From: G965195345 sp965277625
Lineage (GTDB): Bacteria; Pseudomonadota; Gammaproteobacteria; CAKMZV01
DNA length: 64,000 nucleotides
Reading direction: 5' to 3'
NCBI GenBank assembly: GCA_965277625.1
Contig: OZ255827.1
Location: forward strand, 248,001 to 312,000
A model generated the notes under the pieces. It was not told where the DNA came from and ran no database searches. It saw only the letters and a program-made list of their open reading frames with translations. Below are positions 38,101-45,235 of the stretch, piece after piece. Within the stretch, counting starts at the first letter, position 1; each line of letters begins with the position of its first letter. Made by a program: the position numbers and the translations under genes.

Positions 38101-38562
38101 ATTTGCTGTTGCATCCACAGAGACGACCCCTGTGGTGGACTCGCTGAACGATATACTGGTTGCATTGGTGGCTGTAGCCACCAGCTGCGCTGTTGTAAAG
38201 TCTTCAATGACACTCAAATTGCTTACTAACACTGATAGTGTGGGAGTCGTCGTTAGATTAGGCGTTGTCGTGTCACCGCCACTACCGCCATCGCCACTAC
38301 CACCGCCACTATCACCGCCACCGACGGTATTACCACCACCAACGGTATTACCACCACCAGCGGCACTACCACCGCCATCGGCACTACCACCGCCGCCACC
38401 GCCACAAGCAGATAATAATGCAAAGAGCACTAAGGTTGTACTCATGGTGCTTAAGGTGCGCTGATTCACGTTCTTGAAGGTGTTGGTGATGCTGTTTAAG
38501 AAAACGCGCAAAAAAGCATGGACAGAAGTTTGAGTTGTTTTTGCTGAAATTAATTTATTCAT
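29119..38562 (-). CDS. Giant lipoprotein B: Ig/cadherin-like repeats, one CTLD-like cassette, FG-GAP propeller (3147 aa)
   Basis: A lipobox LLSAC (Cys53) is followed by a Gly/Ser/Asp tether (54-97). About 18 Ig/cadherin-like repeats of 85-95 residues come next, joined by VNDxPTL and carrying EDF/GGF near the start and GxTTLTIxVSDG near the end. A different beta domain (about 1860-1940), one C-type-lectin-like cassette (about 1950-2112) and its trailing domain follow, then four more repeats. A fibronectin-like domain with a Cys pair spans about 2590-2680, and a seven-repeat FG-GAP_2-like propeller about 2680-3147. The start MNKLIS and the module order match protein A. Only three cysteines occur in the whole protein. 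I infer a surface-anchored adhesin or receptor; calcium binding by the repeats is possible but unproven. Confidence 0.85.
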   Translation of the reverse strand: MNKLISAKTTQTSVHAFLRVFLNSITNTFKNVNQRTLSTMSTTLVLFALLSACGGGGGGSADGGGSAAGGGNTVGGGNTVGGGDSGGGSGDGGSGGDTTTPNLTTTPTLSVLVSNLSVIEDFTTAQLVATATNATSISFSESTTGVVSVDATANSVNVSSILNASGRTTLTMTAINGSLRSTAQVVVTVTEVNDPPDLTVSTTALTLLEDFATVLIASTRSDAEGDSLAFAVTQSNPGVVTITDSTSGFDVSSIANAHGVTTITITVSDGTTNTLARVGITVLPVNDPPTLSVSTNRITTIGGFTSIIINTTANDVEEGDLSFTVTQSTNGVVNVTTSTNAIVLTAIPGVSGATTLTVIAANSSGITVTQTIAITINIVTSAVPVLVISTNLIRVQEDFSASLVLRTTATDSDGDTLTLSVSSTTRFVDAVISTPVTGMSTLTNVITLTAVANANGTATLTIIATDIGGQSMTSELVMALMSVNDTPTLTIPTATLTLTEDFEEVRTIATIVNVDGDTLTINVADSNPGVVNVTTSASGIQVARMLNASGQTTINMTVSDGLLSSTAQVVVRVEAVNDPPTLTVSTTALTLVEDFDGSVLIRSTRTDIEGDALTLTVTESTTGVVTVTTLAAGIQVASRLNAFGRTTLTITVNDGTTNTSTQVAITVTAVNDAPTFTIPTGTIIVLEDFMGVSTITTIADVEGDTLTITVIESTTGVVTVSTSGSGIQLTSMLNANGQTTLTIQASDGRLTSTAQVAVAVTPVNDTPTISVSTTSLTFFEDFSLPSIINVSSADIDGDTLTISVTESTLGVITVTTTDSSVRIASRLNTIGQTILTISVSDGRLMASTQVSVAVTLINDPPTLTLSANPLILNEDFSGFSTVATAIDSDGDPLTISVVEASTGLVNVTTSTSGVHVSSIKDVNGQTTLTISATDGRLSATTQVVVIVNAINDPPTITASLRDVTFPEDFTLRFPITITSNDIEGDTLSSITVTASNPGVVDVIIPSNTEIQISSILNANGQTTLTISRNDGNSTASVQVVVTVMSSNDPPTLDVSTDSISTIGGFSAITIHTTASDVEDGILSFSVQASTTTVIRVTTSANAIVLSPIDGASGRTTLTVSVVDDSGLTITQTIAVNVTIASSTPPTLMVSPQRITIQEDFRTSVVIRTTATDADGHSITLSLSSSSLLVNAVPSTPFNGLSTLSNTISLTSIAHLNGTTTLTVRATDVGGQSTSTEVVVMVTSVNDTPTLTIPSATLILSEDFTSTPTLATAVNVDDDTLTFSVIELSTGVITVTTSASGIHVSSIANANGQSTMFITVSDGTLSESAQVVVTVIAVNDTPTLTIPATAIIVAEDFAIASTIATAFDTESDPLTFSVIESTTGVVTVTTSASSVHVSSIADVNGQTTLTVSVNDGFLSSTAQVVVVVTAVNDPPSLSVSTTALTFTEDFATTALITVSRADIENNTLTLSVIESTTGVVRVSTSDSGVHVASRANANGQTTLTIAVSDGRLRSTTQVAVTVTAVNDTPTLSVSMTALMLVEDFMTTSFISVSSNDVDNDTLTLSVIESPTGVVRVSTSDSGVHVASRANAHGQTTLSIVVSDGRLRSTAQLLVTVIAVNDTPTLTVSTNSISVIEGFSTITIHTTASDIEDQTTTFSVQQSISGLVSVTTSANAIFINTIADSTGTTILTVRTTDNGGKMAMQTIAVNVLPMPPFAPVLVVSTSRITVQEDFTGSIVIRTTATDANGDTITLSLSSTSRFVNAVISTPISDISTLTNRITFTAIDNANGTTTLTVLATDSDGLSSAQQLVLAIMPVSDAIPFTLATSVVTLSAPSDQLERNVHSVNISNISGDPLRAQFQVISSGTALFSANPAPEVSFTTNALMTAATLTSTTHTAQLYFSIAPDQFGTATLTVQLTNLVASEMSQQTMVVQVNSVNVPAVITQASQNIENLFVHGGHLYANSVIETPTVAVFLAQASALGGHLINLDTVEEFTFMRESTASGLISHLAWFGMVLPQVDFPGELYWITNNSTISYGFVSTSVNTTATVTVYPGNYRLTWDEGGGLIANRGQFGSASTANWTVYSGDSFNRFFILGDRGDPTSRRALYEFPQGLAPASNQSMSVLANSTTRLRFTGYDLNRDMIRTASWSAVDPNGGTARFENVYQSTGVQTVDMIYTAPATYNGQTTVVVSLQVNGLNTTTAIVFSVDTPPSIALSTHTLVLNEDFGAFVIGTTVTDQGVSGALPFTVLASSTRVMTITTSANTIQLTAVPHAYGRVTLSVQTTDSASQTTSTQVVVTVQAVNDTPTLTISTNNIATIGGFMPISIRTTVTDVEDVNLPFTVQASATGVVTISTSNNTIVLNSVMGGSGQTTLTVTVVDSSNVTVVQTIVVNVFVSGSTTPVLTVSTNLISLQEDFTASVFIQTTAIDADGDTLTLSVSSSRALVNALISTQGISLSAVKDQFGTTTLIVRATDAGGVFDSTQIVVVVDAVNDPPTLTVSSSTVTIDTAPITVNVTASDIEDSTLSFSVSTGQGVVSTIFTTSSLTISRLGINASQVLLTLIATDIGGLTTSTIVTVLPTPMFIVTTGIKTLDFAWSAAPATSYYQLRSNPDGNSGIVDLSTTGMVVSPNSTDIRQTTAQGLVSLHRYIPRVVNPLYSVYPCNGASCGASIGNMATFTRAQLNSMIGRLQSSNIDSGDRFGNSISLSGDGNTLAVGAPNEGSASTGVNGVQSDNSAAQAGAVYLFSRNGGLWSQQAYIKASNTVSGALFGVSVSLSRDGQTLAVGAESEAGSSTGINGLQTNTNSSRAGAVYLFRFSGGVWTQQAYIKASNTDSNDQFGGSVSLSGDGNTLVAGARNEDNLIAGVNNGGQSSNSATLAGAVYVFRFNNGVWTQQAYIKASNPGDNDLFGVSTSLSADGNTLAVGATGEGNQSTGINTGGQSNNDAAGSGAVYLFRFNNGVWTQEAYIKATKVRALDSFGHSVRLSTNGNTIAVGAPGEDGSSAGVNGVENNSGSNTGAVYVFRYSLTSNAWTQQAYIKTLNLRNNDYFGNAVSLSADGNMLAAGANREFGSATGVGGADDNLIFRAGAAYSFEFNNGAWSQRAYIKATENATIAQFGNSISLSSSGGTLAVGSFLNSGGPGAVYLY
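29122..30530 (-). repeat. Seven FG-GAP-type propeller repeats of giant protein B
   Basis: Repeats of about 70 codons: FGxSVSLSxDGNTLAVGA, then a Gly/Asn-rich insert (often STGVNGxQ-N), then GAVYLFRxNxGxWTQQAYIKASN. The last repeat is short and ends GAVYLY. The inserts are longer and more uniform than in protein A. Confidence 0.75.
33703..34266 (-). repeat. Two adjacent 282-bp units almost the same at DNA level
   Basis: Units 33703-33984 and 33985-34266 each encode a 94-residue repeat. They share long DNA stretches, for example from the codons for TLTLSVIES through VVRVSTSDSGVHVASRAN. Flanking units are 279 bp. The homogeneity suggests recent tandem duplication. Confidence 0.75.
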
Positions 38563-38922
38563 TATGGTTGTTTTTAATTTTAGAGTTTCATCTTAGGAAT
38601 GAATGGGTGATTGTACTAAAATCAATTTTATAAATGATGATATTTAACTAAAATATACAAAAATGGGTTCTGCATTACTTTTTCTTAACATTGATTTTGA
38701 TCAGCGTTAGATTATAAGAAAAACTGCTTGATACGTTGATGGAAAGCGCCGTTGGCGCCAAATGCGAATAATCAGATCGTTCATACATCGTTCATTCAAT
38801 CATCAGATGGTTAATGATCATGAATGGTAGCCTTGACATGCATAGGCTGTCTGTTAATAAGGTGTGGTCTTATTAGAAATCCTCATAGGTTAGGAGTCAT
38901 TGAGGGTTTTGTTAATGACGAT
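38563..38922. other. Gap between giant gene B and putA, with two hairpins
   Basis: No gene is seen. One short hairpin is GCGCC-GTT-GGCGC (38746-38758). A longer imperfect one pairs CATTCA-ATCAT (38793-38803) with ATGAT-CA-TGAATG (38814-38826), and may end the putA transcript on the minus strand. The AT-rich part next to 38562 should hold the giant gene's promoter, but I cannot choose one. Confidence 0.4.
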
Positions 38923-41900
38923 TCAGGATTCCGTGTCACTTAGGCTGAATAAATCGATGTTACCGCCTTTGGCATTTAAGTTTTCAGTGCGGGTTTTTTC
39001 ACTGACGAATCGGTACAAATAATTTGGACCACCTGCTTTGGGCCCTGTGCCCGATAGACCGCATCCGCCAAAAGGATTGACCCCGACCACCGCCCCAGTG
39101 ATGTTGCGGTTGATGTAAGTATTGCCGATTAAGGTTTTGTTGAAAATGGCATCTGCAAAGCCAGAAATTCTGCTGTGAATTCCAAGAGTCAGCGCGTAAC
39201 CTGTATGGTTAATGGCGTCTATAACAGAATCTATGGCACTGGCTTCATATCGAATGATGTGGAGAATGGGGCCGAAAACCTCGCCTTCTAATTCGTTTAA
39301 GTGGTTAATCTCAAAGACGGTTGGCGCAACAAAATGCTGGTTTTTCTGATTTTCAGTCAGCGCACATTCTGCAATAAGAATCGTTCGTTGTTTCATTTCT
39401 TTAATATAGTCATTTAGAGCACTTGCCGCTTGATGATCAATGACGGGGCCAATGTCTGTTGTGAGCTCAGTTGGCTCACCAATGACCAATGCTTGCATGG
39501 CGCCCTTGAGCATAGTAATGACATCATCGGCATTGTCTGATTGCAAAAATAATACGCGCAAAGCAGAGCATCTTTGTCCCGCACTTTTGAATGCTGAGCT
39601 GATGATATCGTCCACCAATTGCTCGGGAAGTGCTGTTGAATCCGCAATCATTGCGTTGACACCACCTGTTTCAGCAATCAATGGAATGATGGCGTCTTTG
39701 CGTGTCGCCATCAATTGATTGATGGCCTGAGCCGTTTCGGTTGAGCCTGTGAATGCGCAGCCTGAAAGGCGTTTGTCAGTTAATAAAACGGGGGTGATTT
39801 CCGAACCACGACCGAGTAATAGGTGTAACAGTTGTTTGGGGATGCCCGCTTGATGAAATAATTCAATGGCGTATTGGGCAATGCCAGATGTTTGAGTGGC
39901 CGATTTTGCCAAGACCGCATTGCCCGCAACCAAAGCCGCAGCAATTTGACCCACAAAAATGGCCAATGGAAAATTCCAGGGACTGATGCATAAAAAAGTG
40001 CCTCGTCCGTGAAACGATAGATGATTGCTTTCACCCGTGGGTCCAATCAGAGCTTGACTATGGCCTAATTTATTTCGAGCCAAGGCTGCATAATAATAGC
40101 AAAAATCAATGGCTTCACGGACTTCAGAGACGGCATCATCTAATGTTCGATGGGCTTCATTGACAATGAGCGAAATGAGCCTATCTCTATTTTTTTGGAG
40201 GGCATCGCCCACGCATTCGAGTAATTGGGCTCGATGCTCGGTGCTTTGAGTCGCCCAACTTTTTTGTGCGGAACACGCACTTGCAAGTGCAGTCAGAGCC
40301 TGATCGCTTTGGTGTGATGCTTTAGGTAATTTGCCAGCTGTTTGGTGGATGTAAGACAATAGTGGGGGAACGGTTAAGGGACAATTCAGGTCTAGCCCTC
40401 GAGCTTGCTGGCGACTTTCGTCAGCGAGCTTAAATTGATCTAAGGGCAGAGCAATTTGAGGGTGTCTTCTGGAGGCAGAATGCTTAACCAAATCTAAGGG
40501 ATCTTGGACCAGTTCATCAACGGGTAACTCAGCGTCTAAAAACCGATTCACGAACGAACTGTTTGCGCCATTTTCGAGCAATCGTCGCACCAAATACGGC
40601 AATAAATCTCGGTGCTTACCAATGGGCGCATACACTCTGATATTAAAGGTGAAAGTTGGGTGGGAAATTTTCAATTGACTGTACAACAGCTCGCCCATTC
40701 CGTGCAATCTTTGAAACTCAAAGTCCGATGATTGACATTTATATCGCGCAGCTAAGCACATGATTAAGGCAACAGTGGTTGCATTGTGGGTGGCAAATTG
40801 GGCAAAAATACACGACTTATGTGCCAGTAATTTTTGCGCACAAATTTGATAGGACAAATCGGTATTTGGTTTGCGCGTAAAGACGGGGTAATCATCAAAA
40901 CCTTGTTCTTGAGTATGCTTAATTTCACTATCCCAGTAGGCGCCTTTAACCAAACGAACCATCAACTTGCGTTGGGTGCATTGTGCCAAATTTATCAGCC
41001 AGTCAACCACGAGAACCGCCCGTTTTTGATACGCTTGGAGGACAAAACCCAAACCGTCCCAGTTTTTCAAATCAGCATCGGTGGCCAAATTTTGAAATAA
41101 TTCTAATGACAGGTCTAATCGATCGGCTTCTTCCGCATCAATACTGAATCCTAAGTCATAGTTACGCGCCAACAACGCCAAAGATTTTACCTTCATGAAT
41201 AAGATTGGCATCATCGTTTGATGTTGGGCGTATTCAAAACGGGGGGTTAGCGCGGACAATTTGATGGAAATGCCATCGTTTTGATAAACATTGGCAGAAC
41301 CGTCTGTTCGTTTGATTGACGCTTGCCCCATGGTCTCAATGGCGTGCAGATAAGATTGATAGTGACGTTCTGCGTCTGCTTCAGTGCGTGCGCCTTCGCC
41401 TAACATATCAAATGAATAACGTGATTTTAAGGTCCCGCTATGTTGAGCGCGCTTTATTCCAGCCTCAATGGTTTGTCCCAAAATATACTGCCCGCCCATG
41501 ATACGCATGGCTTGCAATATGGCGCGTCTAATAAGCGGTTCACCCGTTTTTTTAATCAAGGCTGCCAACCAATTGCTTGAATGAGCGTCATGATCGAAAT
41601 CCAATTTGACAATGCGCCCAGTCAACATAAGCCCCCAGACTGAGGCGTTGACGAACAAAGTATCTGAGTGCCCTCGATGAGCGGCCCAATCAGCATTCGC
41701 AATCTTTTCGCTGATCATTTTATCCGCAGTCTCTTTATCCGGAATGCGCAACAAAGATTCAGCCAAACACATCAACGCAATGCCTTCTTTATTCGATAAA
41801 TCAAACTCTTGTAAAAAAGCGTCTAACCAATCGCCTTCATGGCGATTATCACGACATTGATTGACCAGTTCGCGCGTTGTGTTGATCAAGGCTGAGCGCT

Positions 41901-42006
41901 CTGCCCGCGAAAGGATCGATTGTTCTAATAACGCATCAACGCAACTTTTCTCGTCGGCGTGTTTATATTTGTGGATCTGCGTTCGGTCTAATGTGTGTTC
42001 TGACAT
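38923..42006 (-). CDS. putA: Bifunctional proline dehydrogenase / P5C dehydrogenase (short PutA)
   Basis: 1027 residues. The proline dehydrogenase FAD barrel occupies about 180-480 (MVRLVKGAYWDSEIKHTQE, and the RVYAPIGKHRDLLPYLVRRLLENGAN end). The P5C dehydrogenase occupies about 540-1000 (CISPWNFPLAIFVGQI, AETGGVNAMI, and the nucleophile in SAGQRCSALR, about Cys815; NPFGGCGLSGTG). E. coli PutA (1320 residues) also has an N-terminal ribbon-helix-helix DNA-binding domain and a C-terminal extension; both are absent, so this is a purely catalytic PutA. It converts proline to glutamate with substrate channelling, feeding electrons to quinone and NADH. It stands alone with no putP nearby. Confidence 0.93.
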   Translation of the reverse strand: MSEHTLDRTQIHKYKHADEKSCVDALLEQSILSRAERSALINTTRELVNQCRDNRHEGDWLDAFLQEFDLSNKEGIALMCLAESLLRIPDKETADKMISEKIANADWAAHRGHSDTLFVNASVWGLMLTGRIVKLDFDHDAHSSNWLAALIKKTGEPLIRRAILQAMRIMGGQYILGQTIEAGIKRAQHSGTLKSRYSFDMLGEGARTEADAERHYQSYLHAIETMGQASIKRTDGSANVYQNDGISIKLSALTPRFEYAQHQTMMPILFMKVKSLALLARNYDLGFSIDAEEADRLDLSLELFQNLATDADLKNWDGLGFVLQAYQKRAVLVVDWLINLAQCTQRKLMVRLVKGAYWDSEIKHTQEQGFDDYPVFTRKPNTDLSYQICAQKLLAHKSCIFAQFATHNATTVALIMCLAARYKCQSSDFEFQRLHGMGELLYSQLKISHPTFTFNIRVYAPIGKHRDLLPYLVRRLLENGANSSFVNRFLDAELPVDELVQDPLDLVKHSASRRHPQIALPLDQFKLADESRQQARGLDLNCPLTVPPLLSYIHQTAGKLPKASHQSDQALTALASACSAQKSWATQSTEHRAQLLECVGDALQKNRDRLISLIVNEAHRTLDDAVSEVREAIDFCYYYAALARNKLGHSQALIGPTGESNHLSFHGRGTFLCISPWNFPLAIFVGQIAAALVAGNAVLAKSATQTSGIAQYAIELFHQAGIPKQLLHLLLGRGSEITPVLLTDKRLSGCAFTGSTETAQAINQLMATRKDAIIPLIAETGGVNAMIADSTALPEQLVDDIISSAFKSAGQRCSALRVLFLQSDNADDVITMLKGAMQALVIGEPTELTTDIGPVIDHQAASALNDYIKEMKQRTILIAECALTENQKNQHFVAPTVFEINHLNELEGEVFGPILHIIRYEASAIDSVIDAINHTGYALTLGIHSRISGFADAIFNKTLIGNTYINRNITGAVVGVNPFGGCGLSGTGPKAGGPNYLYRFVSEKTRTENLNAKGGNIDLFSLSDTES

Positions 42007-42495
42007 GAATCAATGTGTGTAATATGTTTAATCGAGTCTCATTAGACATACGATCATGATGTTTATAATGCGATTGGTATCTGCCATGGTAACTAAAGGT
42101 TGTCCTCAAATCCACGGATAGGAATAATCAGCAGGTTATTATAAACGCCGAAAACGGAAATCCCATTAAAATCATCGCCGTAGCGTTAATGGTTTATTGT
42201 ATAAGGCAAAGTCTATGCGATGGGATATATTCAATCACACTTAGAGGAGAGGGTCTGATGAAAATCATTTTAAATATTAGACTTAAAATAGAGACTTACT
42301 CTGGAAATTCCCATTTGTAAACAGCGCACTTTAACGTTTAACCAGGCTCTGGTCGGTTGACTTAAGTAAGGATGGGCGGGTGATTGCAACCACAGCTGTC
42401 AATGCGGTGTACCTGTACTAAATGATCGCATGGCCTCGTTTGCGAAGGCTGAGGAAATTGGATGAGAAATAAATGCTAAGGTGAATACTTTGCGA
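42007..42495. other. 490-bp gap between atpC and putA
   Basis: It must contain the putA promoter and the end of the atp operon. I find no gene, strong hairpin, tRNA or named regulatory motif here. No T-rich terminator follows the atpC stop. Confidence 0.4.
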
Positions 42496-42936
42496 TTATT
42501 TTTTAATGATGCCCTGAGATTGTAATCGGTCTTTAAATTTACTCACGGTACGCAGTTGAGAAATGGCCACGGCCACTTCAGATTTGGCTTTGGCGACATC
42601 AAAATCACTTTTGGCATCACTCATGGCTTCTTCGGCACGCGTTTTGGCTTCTAAAATCTTGGCTTCATCTAAATCACGAGCGCGTACAGCGGTATCTGCC
42701 AAAACCACAATATGGTCAGGCTGAATTTCAATATAGCCACCAGAGACGAAAAAAAACTGTTCTTCGTCATCATCATTGCGGATACAAACTTCACCTGGCT
42801 TGAGCGCGGCCAATAGTGGGCTATGCTTAGGTAATATGCCCAATTCACCATCTGCAGCGGGGGCAAATACCATGCTTGCTTCGCCTGAATAAATAGAATT
42901 TTCAGCGCTGACGATGTCAATTTTAATGAGTGACAT
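42496..42936 (-). CDS. atpC: ATP synthase F1 subunit epsilon
   Basis: 146 residues. The N-terminal beta-sandwich carries VSAENSIYSGEASMVFAPAADGELGILPKHSPLLAALKPG, the family's conserved first 45 residues. A C-terminal two-helix domain (RDLDEAKILEAKTRAEEAM onward) follows; this arm can insert into F1 to inhibit hydrolysis. It links the rotor shaft to the c-ring. It is the last gene of the operon, 8 bp after atpD. Confidence 0.95.
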   Translation of the reverse strand: MSLIKIDIVSAENSIYSGEASMVFAPAADGELGILPKHSPLLAALKPGEVCIRNDDDEEQFFFVSGGYIEIQPDHIVVLADTAVRARDLDEAKILEAKTRAEEAMSDAKSDFDVAKAKSEVAVAISQLRTVSKFKDRLQSQGIIKK

Positions 42937-42944
42937 AAAAGCTC

Positions 42945-44324
42945 CTATTTCATGCTCTCTGCTTTTTCAATCACTTCATCGATGGTGCCAACCATATAAA
43001 AAGCTTGTTCTGGTATATGGTCTAATTCGCCATTGATGATACGATTGAATCCATCGATGCTGTCTTTCAAAGAGACGTAACGTCCTGGAGATCCAGTAAA
43101 TACTTCGGCAACAAAAAATGGTTGTGATAAAAATCTTTGAATTTTTCGAGCGCGTTGCACAGCCAACTTATCTTCTTCGGAGAGCTCATCCATGCCTAAG
43201 ATGGCAATGATGTCTTTTAGTTCCTTATAGCGTTGTAGCGTTGATTGAACCGCTCGAGTGGTTTCATAGTGCTCAGGGCCGACCACCTGAGGGTCTAATT
43301 GGCGCGAAGTAGAATCTAAGGGGTCCACAGCAGGGTAAATTCCTAATTCAGCAATTTGTCTGGATAAAACCACCGTGGCGTCCAAATGGGCAAAGGTTGT
43401 GGCTGGTGAAGGGTCGGTTAGGTCATCCGCAGGGACATAAACGGCTTGGATAGACGTGATGGAGCCCGTTGTGGTTGAGGTGATTCTTTCTTGAATGGAA
43501 CCCATTTCTTCCGCTAAGGTCGGTTGATAGCCAACCGCTGAAGGCATCCGTCCCAATAAGGCTGATACTTCTGTACCCGCAAGTGTATAGCGATAAATAT
43601 TATCGATAAAAAGTAGAACATCGTTGCCATCATCCCTGAATTTTTCAGCCATTGTTAAGCCCGTTAAAGCCACACGTAAGCGGTTACCAGGAGGCTCGTT
43701 CATTTGTCCATAAACCAAGGCCACCTTGTCTAATACATTGGATTCTTTCATTTCGTAGTAGAAGTCGTTGCCTTCGCGCGTTCTTTCGCCAACCCCTGTG
43801 AACACTGAATAACCTGAATGCTCAAGGGCAATATTACGAATCAGTTCCATCATGTTGACGGTTTTACCAACGCCCGCACCACCGAATAATCCGACCTTGC
43901 CGCCTTTGGCAAATGGGCAAATCAAATCAATAACCTTAATGCCCGTTTCTAACAATTCGGTAGAGGGCGCTAGTTCCTCATAAGAAGGGGGTTTACGGTG
44001 AATTGGCATTTTTTCATCGGTGCCGACTTCGCCCTGTTCATCAATGGTGTTGCCGAGCACATCAAAAATCCGCCCCAATGTTTTAACACCAACGGGTACA
44101 GTGATGGGTGATCCAGTATTTGTCACCTCAATGCCTCTGCGTAATCCATCAGATGAACCCAAAGCAATGGTTCTAACCTTGCCATCGCCAATGAGTTGTT
44201 GTACTTCTAAGGTCAACCCCACTTCATCAACAGTCAGTGCGTCGTATATTTTTGGCATATTGGCACGGGGAAATTCAACGTCTATAACGGCACCAATAAT
44301 TTGGGTGATTGTTCCTGAACTCAT
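42945..44324 (-). CDS. atpD: ATP synthase F1 subunit beta
   Basis: 459 residues, normal length. Walker A is GGAGVGKT (about 149-156), followed by GERTREGNDFYYEM with the catalytic Glu, Walker B DVLLFIDNIYRYT and the DELSEEDKL motif of the C-terminal domain that interacts with gamma. It holds the catalytic nucleotide sites of the F1 head in the cytoplasm. The usual 'LFIDNIFRFT' is here FIDNIYRYT, a conservative change of Phe to Tyr at two positions. AGGAGC precedes the ATG. Confidence 0.97.
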   Translation of the reverse strand: MSSGTITQIIGAVIDVEFPRANMPKIYDALTVDEVGLTLEVQQLIGDGKVRTIALGSSDGLRRGIEVTNTGSPITVPVGVKTLGRIFDVLGNTIDEQGEVGTDEKMPIHRKPPSYEELAPSTELLETGIKVIDLICPFAKGGKVGLFGGAGVGKTVNMMELIRNIALEHSGYSVFTGVGERTREGNDFYYEMKESNVLDKVALVYGQMNEPPGNRLRVALTGLTMAEKFRDDGNDVLLFIDNIYRYTLAGTEVSALLGRMPSAVGYQPTLAEEMGSIQERITSTTTGSITSIQAVYVPADDLTDPSPATTFAHLDATVVLSRQIAELGIYPAVDPLDSTSRQLDPQVVGPEHYETTRAVQSTLQRYKELKDIIAILGMDELSEEDKLAVQRARKIQRFLSQPFFVAEVFTGSPGRYVSLKDSIDGFNRIINGELDHIPEQAFYMVGTIDEVIEKAESMK

Positions 44325-44365
44325 TTTTAGTAGCTCCTCAATTTTAATAATAATAAATGGTAACT

Positions 44366-45223
44366 TTAAACAGCAGATGCTCCGCCAATAATCTCTGATA
44401 ATTCTTGAGTAATGGCTGCTTGTCTGGCTTTGTTGTAGGCTAAATTCAATTGATGAATCATATCACCAGCATTGTCGGTTGCGCTCTTCATGGCGATCAT
44501 TCGGGCGGACATTTCGCAGGCGACATTTTCAACCACTGCCTGATAAACCAGTGATTCAGCATATCTGCGGAGCAATCCATCCAACACAACTTTTGCATCG
44601 GGCTCATAAATGTAATCCCAAATTTTCGGATTGGGCGTACTTTCAATTTGTGTTGGGAAGATTTGGGTGACATTTGGCGATTGAGTCATGCTGTTTTCAA
44701 AGATAGAATTCACCATAACCAAGCGGTCAATCTCGCCCGCTTCAAAGGCCGAAATCATAGCATTGATGCTGCCAATGATTTGGTCCAAATGGGGTGTATC
44801 ACCCAACTGTGTAACGGCAGAAGTCACTTCACCGCCGACTACTTTTAAAAAGTTTTGCGCTTTTGAACCAATGGTACAGAATTTAATGCCGATGTCGTCG
44901 GCTCTTAAAGATTCAACGTAGCGAATGGTTTTTCTAAAGGCATTGGCATTCAAACCCCCACACAAACCACGATCGGTACTAATGACAATAATACCGACGT
45001 TTTTAACGGGTCGAACCACAGTAAATGGGTGTTGGTACTCGGGGTGTGATTGGCTCAGATCGTCGATCACTAAGCGGACCTTATCGATGTAGGGACGAGT
45101 GGCATTCATACGATCTTGAGATCGACGCATCTTTGCCGCTGCGACCATCTCCATCGCTTTGGTTATTTTTTGGGTGTTCTTTACACTGCCAATTTGTTGT
45201 CGAATTTCTTTGCCACTTGCCAT
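44366..45223 (-). CDS. atpG: ATP synthase F1 subunit gamma
   Basis: 285 residues. The N-terminal helix MASGKEIRQQIGSVKNTQKITKAMEMVAAAKM and the C-terminal helix SATDNAGDMIHQLNLAYNKARQAAITQELSEIIGGASAV are the conserved coiled-coil shaft; STDRGLCGGLNAN is the central Rossmann-like domain's signature. It is the rotating central stalk in F1. The gene lies between atpA (12 bp) and atpD (41 bp). Confidence 0.96.
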   Translation of the reverse strand: MASGKEIRQQIGSVKNTQKITKAMEMVAAAKMRRSQDRMNATRPYIDKVRLVIDDLSQSHPEYQHPFTVVRPVKNVGIIVISTDRGLCGGLNANAFRKTIRYVESLRADDIGIKFCTIGSKAQNFLKVVGGEVTSAVTQLGDTPHLDQIIGSINAMISAFEAGEIDRLVMVNSIFENSMTQSPNVTQIFPTQIESTPNPKIWDYIYEPDAKVVLDGLLRRYAESLVYQAVVENVACEMSARMIAMKSATDNAGDMIHQLNLAYNKARQAAITQELSEIIGGASAV

Positions 45224-45235
45224 ATAAACGCTCAG

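Noticed and set aside
27000..38250. Regularly spaced repeats that could suggest a CRISPR array.
   Set aside because: The period is 265-290 bp, the units are divergent, and they lie fully inside long coding frames. No short identical repeats with unique spacers and no cas genes are present.
33797..38464. Many long open frames on the plus strand opposite the giant genes (for example 34019-34630, 36356-36913, 37592-38464).
   Set aside because: They mirror the repetitive Thr/Val-rich minus-strand coding sequence. Their translations are low-complexity, repeat with the same period as the giant protein units, and lack any recognisable domain or ribosome site.
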